A stretch of DNA of 64,000 bases. Origin: Chitinophagaceae bacterium PMP191F (GTDB lineage: Bacteria > Bacteroidota > Bacteroidia > Chitinophagales > Chitinophagaceae). Numbering within the stretch: position 1 is the first letter of the stretch; each line of letters opens with the position of its first letter. The translations under genes and the position numbers were made by a program. Positions 53,142 through 62,904 of this stretch are shown here, piece by piece. Below the pieces are notes generated by a model. That model made no database searches, was not told the DNA's origin, and saw only the letters and a program-made list of their open reading frames with translations. The stretch covers positions 186,001 to 250,000 of the forward strand of contig LGYU01000005.1 of NCBI GenBank assembly GCA_001302245.1, read 5' to 3'.

Positions 53142-56100
53142 CTAGAAATTCAGTATTAACCTGCCGGAAAAAGTCCTGTACACCGGGTAAGGAAAATACT
53201 CATTCGCTCCTTCCGGGTTTGAACCAGGAAATTTCGTCCAGGTGGCCAGGTTTCTGCCAACAACAGAAAGCCGCGCTTCTTTATACAGTTTTGTTTTTTT
53301 AGGAACAGGTAAACTGTAACTGAGCGATAGTTCGCGCAATGACACATAACTGCTTTTCTGTACCCAGAAACTGGTGTAGGAATTACCATTGTACAGTGTT
53401 TGCAGAAATGCAAGCGGCAAACCTGCAGACGCATAGTCCTGCCATGTTTTTGAACGGGCATCAAACGACAGGTACTGTGTGGTCTGATCATATTTCTGAC
53501 CACCTTGTTTCCAGTCCAGTGTTGCGTACAAGGTGAAATGTTTGAAAAGCGTAACGGTATTGGTAAAACCGATCTGGAAATCAGGTTGTGCATCACCTAT
53601 TACAGTAGAAATATTGCTTCCGCCACTCTGCAACAACAACGGTGCTTCGCCGGCAGTACCAACAGTGCTTTTCAGCACTACAAAACCTTTTTGATTCACA
53701 GTAAAATCGTCCAGTATATGTGTACCACCTGCAGCATTGGTCACCAGGCCTGTACCTTTATCAACCGCCAGTTCCGACAGGCTGGTCAGTGCCTTCTGTC
53801 CATACATAGCAAACGGACTAAGCCCTACATCTTTCCGGTACAAGCCACTTACAAACGGTGGCAAACCAGCTCCCAGTTCCCTGATCTCGCTACGCACGCG
53901 ACCAAAGGTTACACCAAAATCCCATGAGAAATTCTTACGTGTTACAGGTGTTCCGCTAATCTCCAGTTCTAATGATTTTGACCGGGTAATACCAAAGTTC
54001 TTCACCACACCAGCACCCTGGTAGGGAGTGAACACAGGTGGTGTAATAAAATCGCCGGAGCTTCTGGCAAGCGCATAGTTCAACTGTACATTGATCTTAT
54101 TGTACAACACGGCGTCCAGGCCAAATTCCCACTCTTTGGTAATGGAACGTTTCAGTGCGGTATTTTCAAGCTGGCTAAGTGTAATACCGCTGCTGGATAC
54201 AGTAACAATGCTGTTCTTATTATTATACCCAGGCACACTACCCGCAGCACCATAGTTTACACGCGCCTTCAATTCAGTAATGCCTTTACCAAGATCAAAA
54301 TCTTTTGTAATGCGATATGCCAATGCTACACGTGGAAAAAAAGCGGTCTGTTCATCCAGGCCATATCGTGAACTCTGGTCAATACGTGCAAGGGCATCCA
54401 GGAATATTTTATCGCGCCAGGATGTTTGCAGGTTCAGGTAGTACCCATAGTTAACAGTTTTGCTGGTAAACATGTCAGAGCCGCTGCCGCTGCGTGTATC
54501 AGCGCGCGTATTGCCGATAGTATAAATTTCCACGCTGTTGCTGTAGTCATAACCAGACACACCAAATCCTTTGGAGTAATAATTTTCATACACCATTTTA
54601 CCGGTAGTAGAAAAATCAAAGTCGCCGAATTTGGTATGGTAGTTTGCCTGTACCTGCCCGTTCACCATCTGGTAATAGCTGTAGGACAACGACAGGTAGC
54701 CATTGTTCACAGTTGCATCAGACGTCATGGTCTGGTAACCGAAAGGGTAGGTATTAGAGCTGGTGTACGTTTGTTTCCTGATAGAACCCAACGCTTCTAC
54801 AGAAAGATTCTTCAGCAGTTTATAACGCAGTTTGGCGCCGCCCAGGTAATCATCTGTATTATTGGTGTATATACGTTTGCTCCACTCGTACATAGGGTTG
54901 CTCAGGTTGGCACCCTGCACCTTCCATCCATCGGGTGCTACATTGTAATCGCCATTGGCATTTTTAGCAGCCAGGTTTATAAAAGGCTCCCATTGCAAAG
55001 TAGCTGCAAAGAAAGTGCCCTGCCCATCGGATGATACCGCGGAAGAAGGCTTTTTTTCATTGAAGTAGTTCAGGTATACTTCCGATTCCATTTTAGGATT
55101 GGGTCGGAACTGTAACCTGAAACTGACACTTCTTTTTTTGTTGGGATCCACAGGCTCTGCCACACCGCCTGTATACTGGTTCCTGAATGAAATAAATGCA
55201 TTGTATTTATCACCGGAAGTGGCCACAGATACATAGTTGCTATAATACTGGTTGTTGCCCAGCAGCGCATCGGTGTTGTTGTAATAATTTTTATAAGGAT
55301 GCAGGTTTACAGAAAAACCATTGTCCTTCAGATCGGGAATACGCGTGGTAGTAGAACCGCTGGCGTATGCAAATCCAAACGGATCACTGTCATTGGTTTT
55401 ATAATAATGCAGTGTAGCCAGTTTAGGTGTACGCTGAATATTGTTTACGCCCACTTCATTGTCGATAGTAATGGCAAGACCGCCTTTGGTATTTCTTCCT
55501 TTTTTAGTAATCACCTGTATTACCCCACCTTCGGCCCGTGTACCATACAATGCAGAAGCCGCTGCACCTTTCACCACTTCTATTGACTCAACATCCTGCG
55601 GATTCAGATCAGTTAAACTGAAGTTGGTAACAAATCCGTCAATAACGATCAACGGGCTGATGTTTCCAAACATCGATTTAGCACCTCTTAAAAAAACAGA
55701 AGCTCCATCATCACCCTGTGTTTGTGTGATCTGTATGCCAGCTACTTTGCCACGCAGTGTTTGCGACAGATCCAGTGCCGGTACAGTATTGATCTTTTCA
55801 GAATTTATTTTGGTTAAACTGAAGGCCAGTTTCTCTTTGCTGGTAGCCTGTGCCACGCCGGTTACCACCACATCCGAAAGTGTTCTTGTATCATCGTTCA
55901 GTGATACTTCAATAATCAACTGGTTGCCCACCCTTACTTCACGTGGTTCGTATCCGATGGCAGAGAATACCAGTACATCAGCATGTGTTGCATGAATAAC
56001 GAACGTACCATCCTGGCGGGCTGTAGAGCCTTTCAGTGTGCCTTTAATAGTAATAGTGGCGCCAAATAAAGGCCCGCCTTTTTGATCAGTAACCTTTCCC

Positions 56101-56180
56101 CTGATCTCTCTGGGTTGTGCCCACGCCGTATACACGGTCAGGCAGAAGAACGTTAAAAATGTTACCAGAAATTTTCTCAT
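53142..56180 (-). CDS. SusC/RagA-family TonB-linked transporter
   Basis: A 1,012-residue outer-membrane receptor. Signal peptide to TAWAQ; CarboxypepD_reg domain (about 25-105, GKVTDQKGGPLFGATITIKG); plug domain (about 110-230, SDVVVTGVAQATSKEKLAF and SPLIVIDGFV, ALYGTRAEGGVIQVITK); the rest a 22-strand barrel ending FSGRLILNF. It imports a substrate with SusD and TonB energy. The linker lacks the usual VVVGYG form (here VVVTGVAQ). No sigma or anti-sigma gene is adjacent. Confidence 0.95.
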   Translation of the reverse strand: MRKFLVTFLTFFCLTVYTAWAQPREIRGKVTDQKGGPLFGATITIKGTLKGSTARQDGTFVIHATHADVLVFSAIGYEPREVRVGNQLIIEVSLNDDTRTLSDVVVTGVAQATSKEKLAFSLTKINSEKINTVPALDLSQTLRGKVAGIQITQTQGDDGASVFLRGAKSMFGNISPLIVIDGFVTNFSLTDLNPQDVESIEVVKGAAASALYGTRAEGGVIQVITKKGRNTKGGLAITIDNEVGVNNIQRTPKLATLHYYKTNDSDPFGFAYASGSTTTRIPDLKDNGFSVNLHPYKNYYNNTDALLGNNQYYSNYVSVATSGDKYNAFISFRNQYTGGVAEPVDPNKKRSVSFRLQFRPNPKMESEVYLNYFNEKKPSSAVSSDGQGTFFAATLQWEPFINLAAKNANGDYNVAPDGWKVQGANLSNPMYEWSKRIYTNNTDDYLGGAKLRYKLLKNLSVEALGSIRKQTYTSSNTYPFGYQTMTSDATVNNGYLSLSYSYYQMVNGQVQANYHTKFGDFDFSTTGKMVYENYYSKGFGVSGYDYSNSVEIYTIGNTRADTRSGSGSDMFTSKTVNYGYYLNLQTSWRDKIFLDALARIDQSSRYGLDEQTAFFPRVALAYRITKDFDLGKGITELKARVNYGAAGSVPGYNNKNSIVTVSSSGITLSQLENTALKRSITKEWEFGLDAVLYNKINVQLNYALARSSGDFITPPVFTPYQGAGVVKNFGITRSKSLELEISGTPVTRKNFSWDFGVTFGRVRSEIRELGAGLPPFVSGLYRKDVGLSPFAMYGQKALTSLSELAVDKGTGLVTNAAGGTHILDDFTVNQKGFVVLKSTVGTAGEAPLLLQSGGSNISTVIGDAQPDFQIGFTNTVTLFKHFTLYATLDWKQGGQKYDQTTQYLSFDARSKTWQDYASAGLPLAFLQTLYNGNSYTSFWVQKSSYVSLRELSLSYSLPVPKKTKLYKEARLSVVGRNLATWTKFPGSNPEGANEYFPYPVYRTFSGRLILNF

Positions 56181-56913
56181 TTGCAGAATAATTTAAACGA
56201 CGTTAATAGAAATACGCCCGGATCTTTCCCGCTCACCCTGATTTACTACAGGTGTTGTTTAGTTTTGGCAATAGATATCCAAGTATGCAAAAAGCGCTTT
56301 TGCATTTATGTTATACACACTGAACCGTGTGTAACAATTACTGTTTACAACAATGGTAAAACAATGCCACTGGCTGCATGGCAAAAGATGCCCGGCCTTC
56401 AGTATGCGCCGACTATATTTTTACCAAAGGCAAAAGAAAGTACTACACGCAGATAACAAGCATGTTATCCGCATGCATGCGCCGACTGAAAGCTCATACA
56501 ATGCATTATGGCAAATATGTACCGATGCTGATTATCAGTACGTAATAATCAATAGCGTAAACAGCGTGTAAAAATTACGATGCGAGGAGGGGGGAGCGAT
56601 TGGCCCATAGTGCAATAAAGCAGCACCATGAGTGGTGTGGTGAAGATTCTCATGTCTGTCGGTTTTGTTGAAGAAAAAATATAAATATGTTACCTGTAAG
56701 CTATCTTGTGAAAACCAGAGTCAGAGTGGTTGATAAAAACTTACAGCAGGCTTAGTTCGTTGATATTAATGGCAGCAGAAAATATATGGCTTTATGAGCA
56801 GAGTCGCTGAAGTAAGGCTCTAGTTAAAATTACGTTAACAAGATAAATAAATCAAAAAAAATTGAACAGAAGTGAACAAAAGTTTTACACCAAAATTCTG
56901 CACCATTAAATAC
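56181..56913. other. 733-bp intergenic region upstream of the SusC gene
   Basis: No coding frame or RNA family is recognised. It should hold the SusC-SusD promoter near the left end and the 3' end of the holin-like gene's transcript at the right. A purine-rich run (GCGAGGAGGGGGGAGCGATT around 56581-56600) and T/A-rich stretches (56820-56913) are the only conspicuous features. Confidence 0.5.
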
Positions 56914-57261
56914 TTAGTCGTTTGAATATGTATTTTCCCTGTATAGCAAAGAGGTAAGTATAGAAAGCAGTAAGCTGAATAGCAGCGCCCACCAGAAACC
57001 ATCCACTACAAATCCTTTTACAAATTCACCTGCTATCAATACAATTATGGCGTTGATGACAAAAAGGAATAATCCAAACGTAAATAAGGTAATCGGCAGC
57101 GTTAGTAAAATCAGGATGGGTTTTACAATAGCATTTAAAACAGCCAGTACAATTGCCACCACAATAGCAGACCAGAAGTTCCTGATATGCACTCCGCTTA
57201 ATATATAAGATAAGCCGAATGCAATGACTGAAGTAACAATGATCCGCATAATAAACTTCAT
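56914..57261 (-). CDS. Phage-holin-4-family small membrane protein
   Basis: A 115-residue inner-membrane protein from ATG 57261 (MKFIMRIIVTS); a TTG start at 57306 would add 15 residues. Four hydrophobic helices with the family phrases LSGVHIRNFWSAIVVAIVLAV (read in parts), IVKPILILLTLPITLFTFGLF and FVKGFVVDGFWWALLFSLLLS. The family (YvlD-like, Phage_holin_4_2) is chromosomal and tied to envelope stress in some species; it is not evidence of a prophage. Confidence 0.88.
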   Translation of the reverse strand: MKFIMRIIVTSVIAFGLSYILSGVHIRNFWSAIVVAIVLAVLNAIVKPILILLTLPITLFTFGLFLFVINAIIVLIAGEFVKGFVVDGFWWALLFSLLLSILTSLLYRENTYSND

Positions 57262-57404
57262 AACCAACAATTTTAGTGGCTGAACAACCCGGTTGAGTAC
57301 AACCAAGGTAGCAATAATTACGCCACCTGTAAAATGTAAATATATAACTGGCTGTTATATAACACTTCTGCACAATACAGTATCAATACTTATACATATA
57401 AATA

Positions 57405-57431
57405 AACAGCCGGCAACATGTGCCGGCTGTT
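57405..57431 (-). terminator. Terminator of the M16 protease pair
   Basis: Perfect 11-bp stem (AACAGCCGGCA / TGCCGGCTGTT), loop ACATG; the minus strand continues TTTATTTAT. The T tract is interrupted, so strength is moderate. Confidence 0.75.
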
Positions 57432-57459
57432 CAATACTATATTACTATTACAGGTATTA

Positions 57460-58746
57460 TCAGATCACCACCAGTTCGTAAAAACTATCCGGCTGCAGGT
57501 ATTTCTTGGCCAGTTCCTGTACTTCTTCAGCAGTGATGGATTGTATACTGCGGATACCATTATAGAAATAGCTTTCGTCCAGGTTATTCAGTATAATATT
57601 TTTCCAGCGACCTATTACCTGGAACGGCCCATCCAGGTCACCCAGTATAGACCCGATCATAAAATTCTGTGTCATCTGCAGCTCTTCCTCATCCACAGGT
57701 TCCTCGCGCAGCAGCTCCATTTCTTTATATACTTCTTCTATCGTTGCTTTGCTTACATCGCGACCAGCTTCTGTTGTGATCATCCAGCCACTATCACTAA
57801 TATAATTCAGGATATAACTGTAAATACCATAGGTATATCCTTTGTCCTCGCGGATGTTGGCCATCAGGCGTGATCCGAAAAAGCCTCCCAGCAGGTTGTT
57901 CAGCACCAGTGCTTTCTGAAAATCAGGGTGATGTCTGTTGGGAAAAGGACGTACCAGACGAATAGAAGCCTGTACACCATCGGGATCATTGATCACTTCA
58001 TATTTTTTCTGCGTAGCCGGTTCTACCGGATGTTTGATCAACGACACATCTTTGTCATGTGCCCGCAATGGCAGTTTACCAAAGTTAGTTTCCAGTTGGG
58101 CAATGATGTCTTTCGGAAGTTTACCGGCAACAAAGATCACACAGCGGCCATGACGATAATATTTGTCATAATAAGCCATCAGCTCATTGCGCTGCAATGC
58201 TGCATAATCTTCCAGGTTATAACTACGTCCGTAAGGGTGGTTCTCACCAAAAAGATAAGCATCTATCAGGCGGCCTGCCACAAACTCACTTTTCAGCAGG
58301 TTTACTTTTAAACGCTGTTGTGCATTCTTCTTATATATTTCCAGTTCTTCCTCTGGAAATACCGCATCTGTAAACAACTCCGTTACCGCAGGCAACAACT
58401 CGTGTATATGTTTGCTGAGACAGCTCAATACCACTTCAGACGTTTCCTGGTAACAGGCGCGGTTAAGATAGGCGCCGTAATATTCAAAATGCTCGTTGAT
58501 ATCAAATGCTGATTTGGTTGAAGTACCATTCTTCAGCAGGTAATTGGTAGCTGAAGAAACCGCATGTTTGTCTTCATACCAGTTACCGGCGTAAAATACC
58601 CAGCTTATCTGCATGGTGTCCTCACCACCCATATCCAGGGCGTACACTTCCACACCATTTGACAACACATGTTTCTGATAAGGTGGTAATACAAGCTTAA
58701 AATCAACCGGGTTCTTTATCGGAGGCGCAATAGTTCTATTCGGCAT
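57460..58746 (-). CDS. M16 family protein, catalytically inactive partner
   Basis: A 428-residue pitrilysin-fold protein without a signal peptide. The region where HxxEH should stand reads SSATNYLLKNGT, so zinc binding is lost, while the fold is kept (YLNRACYQETSEVVLSCLSKHIHEL, GRFFGSRLMANIREDKGYTYGI read in parts). The C-terminal half carries the ENF-like RPFPNRHHPDFQKALVLNNLLGG segment. It is 36 bases downstream of the active subunit and should form the heterodimer known for bacterial M16B peptidases. Confidence 0.92.
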   Translation of the reverse strand: MPNRTIAPPIKNPVDFKLVLPPYQKHVLSNGVEVYALDMGGEDTMQISWVFYAGNWYEDKHAVSSATNYLLKNGTSTKSAFDINEHFEYYGAYLNRACYQETSEVVLSCLSKHIHELLPAVTELFTDAVFPEEELEIYKKNAQQRLKVNLLKSEFVAGRLIDAYLFGENHPYGRSYNLEDYAALQRNELMAYYDKYYRHGRCVIFVAGKLPKDIIAQLETNFGKLPLRAHDKDVSLIKHPVEPATQKKYEVINDPDGVQASIRLVRPFPNRHHPDFQKALVLNNLLGGFFGSRLMANIREDKGYTYGIYSYILNYISDSGWMITTEAGRDVSKATIEEVYKEMELLREEPVDEEELQMTQNFMIGSILGDLDGPFQVIGRWKNIILNNLDESYFYNGIRSIQSITAEEVQELAKKYLQPDSFYELVVI

Positions 58747-58782
58747 AATTCGTTTTCCTTTTCTTTGTACCAGCTATACCAA

Positions 58783-60021
58783 TCAGTTATTACTGTAATA
58801 GCACAGGGTGTTTGAATTGTTTTCATTGAATATTGTACGGCTGTATTGCAGTATGTCATCGGCAGTAACTGCAAAATACTTGTCCCGGTCTGTGTTGAAC
58901 AGCGCCGCATCGCCCAGCAGTTCATAGAACGCCAGGTTATTGGCACGGGTCAGTACGCTCATATCTTCAAAAGCAATAGAGGCTTCTGTTTTATTCTTGA
59001 TCTTCGTCAGCTCCTTGTCTGTAATACCATCGCGGGTAAGTTTCTCCAGCTCTTCTGTTACAGCTTTTTCCGCATCTTCCATGCGTACGCCTTTGATGAG
59101 TTTGCCTTCAATGGCCACCAGTCCGCGATCGATAGTACCAAAATGATAACACTCAATGCTGCTGAACAGTTTTTTCTCTTTTACCAATGCCTGGAATAAA
59201 CGGGATGAACCGCCTCCGCCCAACACTTCTGTGATCAGATCGGTAACATAATAACCATGTTCCAGGCGGGAAGACATGTGCCAGCATTTATAAAATGCGT
59301 CCAGCGGTACATCCGCATGTACATCCTGGCGGCGCGGTGCTGTTTGCTCCGGCTCAGCAGGAATAGAACGTTCATATTTTTCACCGGCAGGAATGTCACC
59401 AAACCATTTTTCGGCCAGTGCTTTTACTTCAGCAACATTTACATTGCCAGCCACTACCATAATAGCATTGACAGGACGGTAATGTTTAAAAAAGAATTTC
59501 TTTACATCTTCCAGTTTAGCCTCTTCAATGTGCGATAATTCTTTACCGATGGTCATCCATGCATAAGGATGTTTTTTATACGCCATCTCGCGCAGCTTAA
59601 ACCATACATCGCCATACGGTTTGTTCAGGTAGTGTTCCTTAAACTCTTCGCATACTACTTTGCGCTGTACTTCCAGGCTTTTTTCGTCGAAAGCAAGCGA
59701 CAACATACGATCACTTTCCAGCCAGAAAGCAGTTTCAAGATTCTCTGCCGGCAATTGTATGTAATAATTGGTAACGTCGTTGCTGGTATAAGCGTTGTTT
59801 TCACCACCCGCCATCTGCAAGGGAGCCTCAAAATCTTCCACGTTTACTGAACCGCCAAACATCAGGTGCTCAAACAGGTGAGCAAAACCCGTTTTTCCCG
59901 GTTCCTCATCCCTTGCACCCACATCGTACATAATATTCATTACTGCCATGGGCGTGGAATGATCTTCGTGCACAATAACCCGCAAACCATTGCCCAGCGT
60001 AAATTTTTCAAATTGTATCAT
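58783..60021 (-). CDS. M16 zinc protease, catalytic subunit
   Basis: A 412-residue protein with the zinc motif HLFEH (H48, E51, H52; inverted HxxEH) and the distal ligand Glu in LETAFWLESDR. It should degrade peptides in the cytoplasm, there being no signal peptide (MIQFEKFTLGNGL). The downstream inactive M16 protein completes the substrate chamber. A related arrangement in other bacteria clears targeting peptides or small signalling peptides; the substrate here is unknown. Confidence 0.94.
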   Translation of the reverse strand: MIQFEKFTLGNGLRVIVHEDHSTPMAVMNIMYDVGARDEEPGKTGFAHLFEHLMFGGSVNVEDFEAPLQMAGGENNAYTSNDVTNYYIQLPAENLETAFWLESDRMLSLAFDEKSLEVQRKVVCEEFKEHYLNKPYGDVWFKLREMAYKKHPYAWMTIGKELSHIEEAKLEDVKKFFFKHYRPVNAIMVVAGNVNVAEVKALAEKWFGDIPAGEKYERSIPAEPEQTAPRRQDVHADVPLDAFYKCWHMSSRLEHGYYVTDLITEVLGGGGSSRLFQALVKEKKLFSSIECYHFGTIDRGLVAIEGKLIKGVRMEDAEKAVTEELEKLTRDGITDKELTKIKNKTEASIAFEDMSVLTRANNLAFYELLGDAALFNTDRDKYFAVTADDILQYSRTIFNENNSNTLCYYSNN

Positions 60022-60098
60022 ACTATCGTCCTTTTTTTGGGAAACAGCAAAATAACGACAAGTTGGGAGATTTGAATGAAAAGGAATTGCGAAAAAAA

Positions 60099-61307
60099 TT
60101 AACGTCCGTTGAGGATATTTTTAACCCGTAAAGTCAGCACTTCAATGCCGCTTTGCCTCATTACCAGCACTTTAAGCTTTTCTCCGGCGGCCTGTAGCAG
60201 ATTTTTGTATACCTGGATATTATGACTGAAATTATTGCTCACCGCCATAATCACATCATCCTGTTTAAACCCGGCCTGTTCGGCAGGCGACCCCGGCATT
60301 ACGTCAATTACCCGTATTTCGCCATCCACTACATAAATACCCAGGCCTGTGTAGGCATAATCAAACGGGTCTTTGAAATGTGAGTTGGGAGTAAGATAAA
60401 TATCGTGGCGGTCGTAATTCACAATCAGGTTAAACCGGCGCAACAGATCATTACCAATCAATCCGCCCAGCGTAGGATAATTGGTAATATTATATTCATC
60501 ATCAAAAATATAAGCAGGTACATTCCGGAAACGATATGGGCCCAGTTTCAGTGTTTTTACAACTCCCTGTCGCATGGGCGCTTTACCGCCCAATCCTTCC
60601 GCCTGCGTGGCATACCATTTACGTTTAGGTTTGATAAAGGCACTGTCGCTTACAAAATCATCGGACAACAGTAAGCACATCCCGGCACCGGTATCAAAAT
60701 AAAAACGACCATACAGGCTGAAATCATCCGCTACTTCAGCCCGCATAATAGGAATGTTGGCCATAACGGGTTTCAGCAAAAAACCGCCACGCGGATATTT
60801 AATGGTACCCTGTGTAAATACATCAATGCGGGAACTGTCGTAGTTGATCTTTACAATGTAGCGTGAAAAAAAGCTATAACCGATAATGCCATCTATCTTT
60901 TCGCCATAAGAGCTGGTAAGAATATCATAGTCATTTACATGAAAATTAAGACTGTCAACGGTAAGCCCCGGCAGTCGTAACCGCTGGTTATAAACAAAGC
61001 TCACCAGTTTCATCCCGGCAATACCGCGTATGGTACGGTCGCTCAATGTAGCTTTCAGCTTTAAACGGTCTGCTGTCATTGAGTCCAGCGAAATACCTCC
61101 GCTACCGGTATCCAGTATAAAAGTGAGAGAATCCGGAAGATCGTTTACAGTAGCCCTGAGTGTAATAATACCGCCTGTAAGAATGCGGAAAGGAAAGCTG
61201 GTGATAAAACGGGCGGGCGGTGCTATAAATTCTTCCTGCGCACGCAACAGGGTACATGGCAGCAGCAATATCGTAATAATAATGGCTCGCAGTAGTTGTA
61301 GTGGCAT
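60099..61307 (-). CDS. PDZ-domain retropepsin-like aspartyl protease
   Basis: A 402-residue exported protein from ATG 61307 (MPLQLLRAIIITILL; signal peptide ends LLRAQ); the frame upstream is unlikely. It has two aspartyl-protease halves, LDTGSGGISLDS (about 67-78) and FDTGAGMCLLLSDD (about 205-218), in one chain, and a PDZ domain near the C-terminus (GIYVVDGEIRVIDVMPGSPA, FKQDDVIMAVSN). Both catalytic Asp-Thr-Gly triplets are intact. Such proteases are common in Bacteroidota; the target is unknown. Confidence 0.9.
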   Translation of the reverse strand: MPLQLLRAIIITILLLPCTLLRAQEEFIAPPARFITSFPFRILTGGIITLRATVNDLPDSLTFILDTGSGGISLDSMTADRLKLKATLSDRTIRGIAGMKLVSFVYNQRLRLPGLTVDSLNFHVNDYDILTSSYGEKIDGIIGYSFFSRYIVKINYDSSRIDVFTQGTIKYPRGGFLLKPVMANIPIMRAEVADDFSLYGRFYFDTGAGMCLLLSDDFVSDSAFIKPKRKWYATQAEGLGGKAPMRQGVVKTLKLGPYRFRNVPAYIFDDEYNITNYPTLGGLIGNDLLRRFNLIVNYDRHDIYLTPNSHFKDPFDYAYTGLGIYVVDGEIRVIDVMPGSPAEQAGFKQDDVIMAVSNNFSHNIQVYKNLLQAAGEKLKVLVMRQSGIEVLTLRVKNILNGR

Positions 61308-61569
61308 AAGCAAGTTTAAGCTATTTACATCCTCTTCAGATGTACGGATACGCCCAACCAGCATTTTAAGCACATAAACAGCCATTTCAGATAGCTGAAT
61401 ATGCTTTTTCTAATCAGCTTATTAAGATACGCAATTCCTGCTGAAAATACCAGTGCCAGATCATATAAGTCGCAGTTTCAACCGGCAACAAAGGTCTCAT
61501 ATCTGGTTTTCCGGACTTAATTCCTGTTTCCGGTCATAAATCACTGAATTTATTCAACCGTGGGTTTAT

Positions 61570-61577
61570 TACTTTTG
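61570..61577 (+). promoter_or_regulatory. -7 element TACTTTTG of mqnC
   Basis: An 8/8 match to TAnnTTTG, ending 21 bases before ATG 61599, a normal leader length. This also argues against the GTG start at 61560, which lies upstream of the element. Confidence 0.6.
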
Positions 61578-61598
61578 TTATTCAATATTAAAAACGGG

Positions 61599-62723
61599 AT
61601 GAAACCTGATACGCTCTATAACAAAGCCCTGGCTTTTGAATTTCTGGATGTGGAAGAGGGCATGTACCTTTTTGAACATGCACCGCTTACTGAACTGATG
61701 CACGTTGCCAATGAGATGCGCAAAAAACATGTTCCGCATGGCAAGGTAACCTGGCAGATTGACCGCAATGTGAATACCACCAATGTTTGTATTGCCAACT
61801 GTAAGTTCTGCAACTTCTACCGCATACCAGGTCATGCGGAGGCATACATTACCGATATTGACACGTATAAAAAGAAAATAGAAGAAACCATCCGCTGGGG
61901 CGGCGATCAGTTGCTGCTGCAGGGCGGTCACCATCCTAACCTGGGGCTGCAGTTTTATATTGACCTGTTTAAACAATTGAAACAACTGTATCCTGCTATT
62001 AAATTACATACCCTCGGGCCGCCAGAAGTAGCACATATTACCAAGCTGGAAAAATCTACGCATCGCGAAGTACTGACAGCGTTGAAAGAAGCCGGAATGG
62101 ACAGTTTACCCGGTGCTGGTGCCGAAATTCTGACCGATCGTGTGCGCCGTCTTATCTCCAAAGGCAAGTGTGGCGCGCAGGAATGGTTGGATATAATGCA
62201 CGAAGCACACAAACTGGACATTACCACTTCAGCCACCATGATGTTTGGCCATGTAGAAACCCTGCAGGAGCGTTTTGAGCATCTGGTAAAGCTGCGTGAA
62301 GTACAATCGCGCAAGCCTGAGCACGCCAAAGGCTTCCTGGCATTTATTCCATGGACCTTCCAGGATGTAGATACCCTGCTGGCCAGGATCCGCGGAGTAC
62401 ACAACCTTACAACAGCCGAAGAATATATCCGCATGATCGCCATCAGCCGTATTATGCTGCCCAACGTGAAAAACATACAGGCTTCCTGGCTTACCGTTGG
62501 TAAACAAACAGCACAGGTTTGTTTGCATAGCGGGGCCAACGATTTTGGCAGTATTATGCTGGAAGAAAATGTGGTAAGCGCCGCCGGCGCCCCCCACCGC
62601 TTTACTTACAGATCTATTCAGCAGGCCATCCGGGAAGCAGGTTTTGAACCGCAACTGCGCAACCAGCAGTACGAATTCAGAAAATTGCCCGAGATCATCG
62701 AAGAGCAGGTAATTGATTATTAA
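61599..62723 (+). CDS. mqnC: Cyclic dehypoxanthinyl futalosine synthase
   Basis: A 374-residue radical SAM enzyme that cyclises dehypoxanthine futalosine in the futalosine menaquinone pathway. The 4Fe-4S motif CIANCKFCNF (C64, C68, C71) is followed by LLLQGGHHPNLGLQFYI, HTLGPPEV, DSLPGAGAEILTDRVRRL, TTSATMMFGHVET and FIPWTFQ, all typical of MqnC rather than MqnE. Start chosen as ATG 61599 on promoter and family-length grounds. No other mqn gene is in the window, so the pathway is dispersed. Confidence 0.94.
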   Translation: MKPDTLYNKALAFEFLDVEEGMYLFEHAPLTELMHVANEMRKKHVPHGKVTWQIDRNVNTTNVCIANCKFCNFYRIPGHAEAYITDIDTYKKKIEETIRWGGDQLLLQGGHHPNLGLQFYIDLFKQLKQLYPAIKLHTLGPPEVAHITKLEKSTHREVLTALKEAGMDSLPGAGAEILTDRVRRLISKGKCGAQEWLDIMHEAHKLDITTSATMMFGHVETLQERFEHLVKLREVQSRKPEHAKGFLAFIPWTFQDVDTLLARIRGVHNLTTAEEYIRMIAISRIMLPNVKNIQASWLTVGKQTAQVCLHSGANDFGSIMLEENVVSAAGAPHRFTYRSIQQAIREAGFEPQLRNQQYEFRKLPEIIEEQVIDY

Positions 62724-62766
62724 TTATCCTGTTTCAGATTAAAATTCTTTATGTTACATCAACAGT

Positions 62767-62784
62767 GGGGCTAATAGCCCCTTT
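62767..62784 (+). terminator. Weak terminator after mqnC
   Basis: A short GC-rich stem (GGGGCT / AGCCCC, loop AAT) followed by TTTATT. Confidence 0.5.
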
Positions 62785-62904
62785 ATTATCTGATTTAAAT
62801 CAAAAAAACTACTTATATACCCGTAACCGCCAAAAAAATACTCCTGATATTCAATAGAATGAAGAATTCATAGTTAATAAGGCGGGGAATCCAACGGTTA
62901 AAAT

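Noticed and set aside
56914-57261. Holin-like protein as a sign of a prophage
   Set aside because: No other phage genes, integrase or attachment sites are near, and this holin-4 family is commonly chromosomal.
58746-58783. The M16 pair as one gene split by mutation
   Set aside because: Each gene has a full pitrilysin-type domain and a complete start and stop; active/inactive pairs are normal for M16B.
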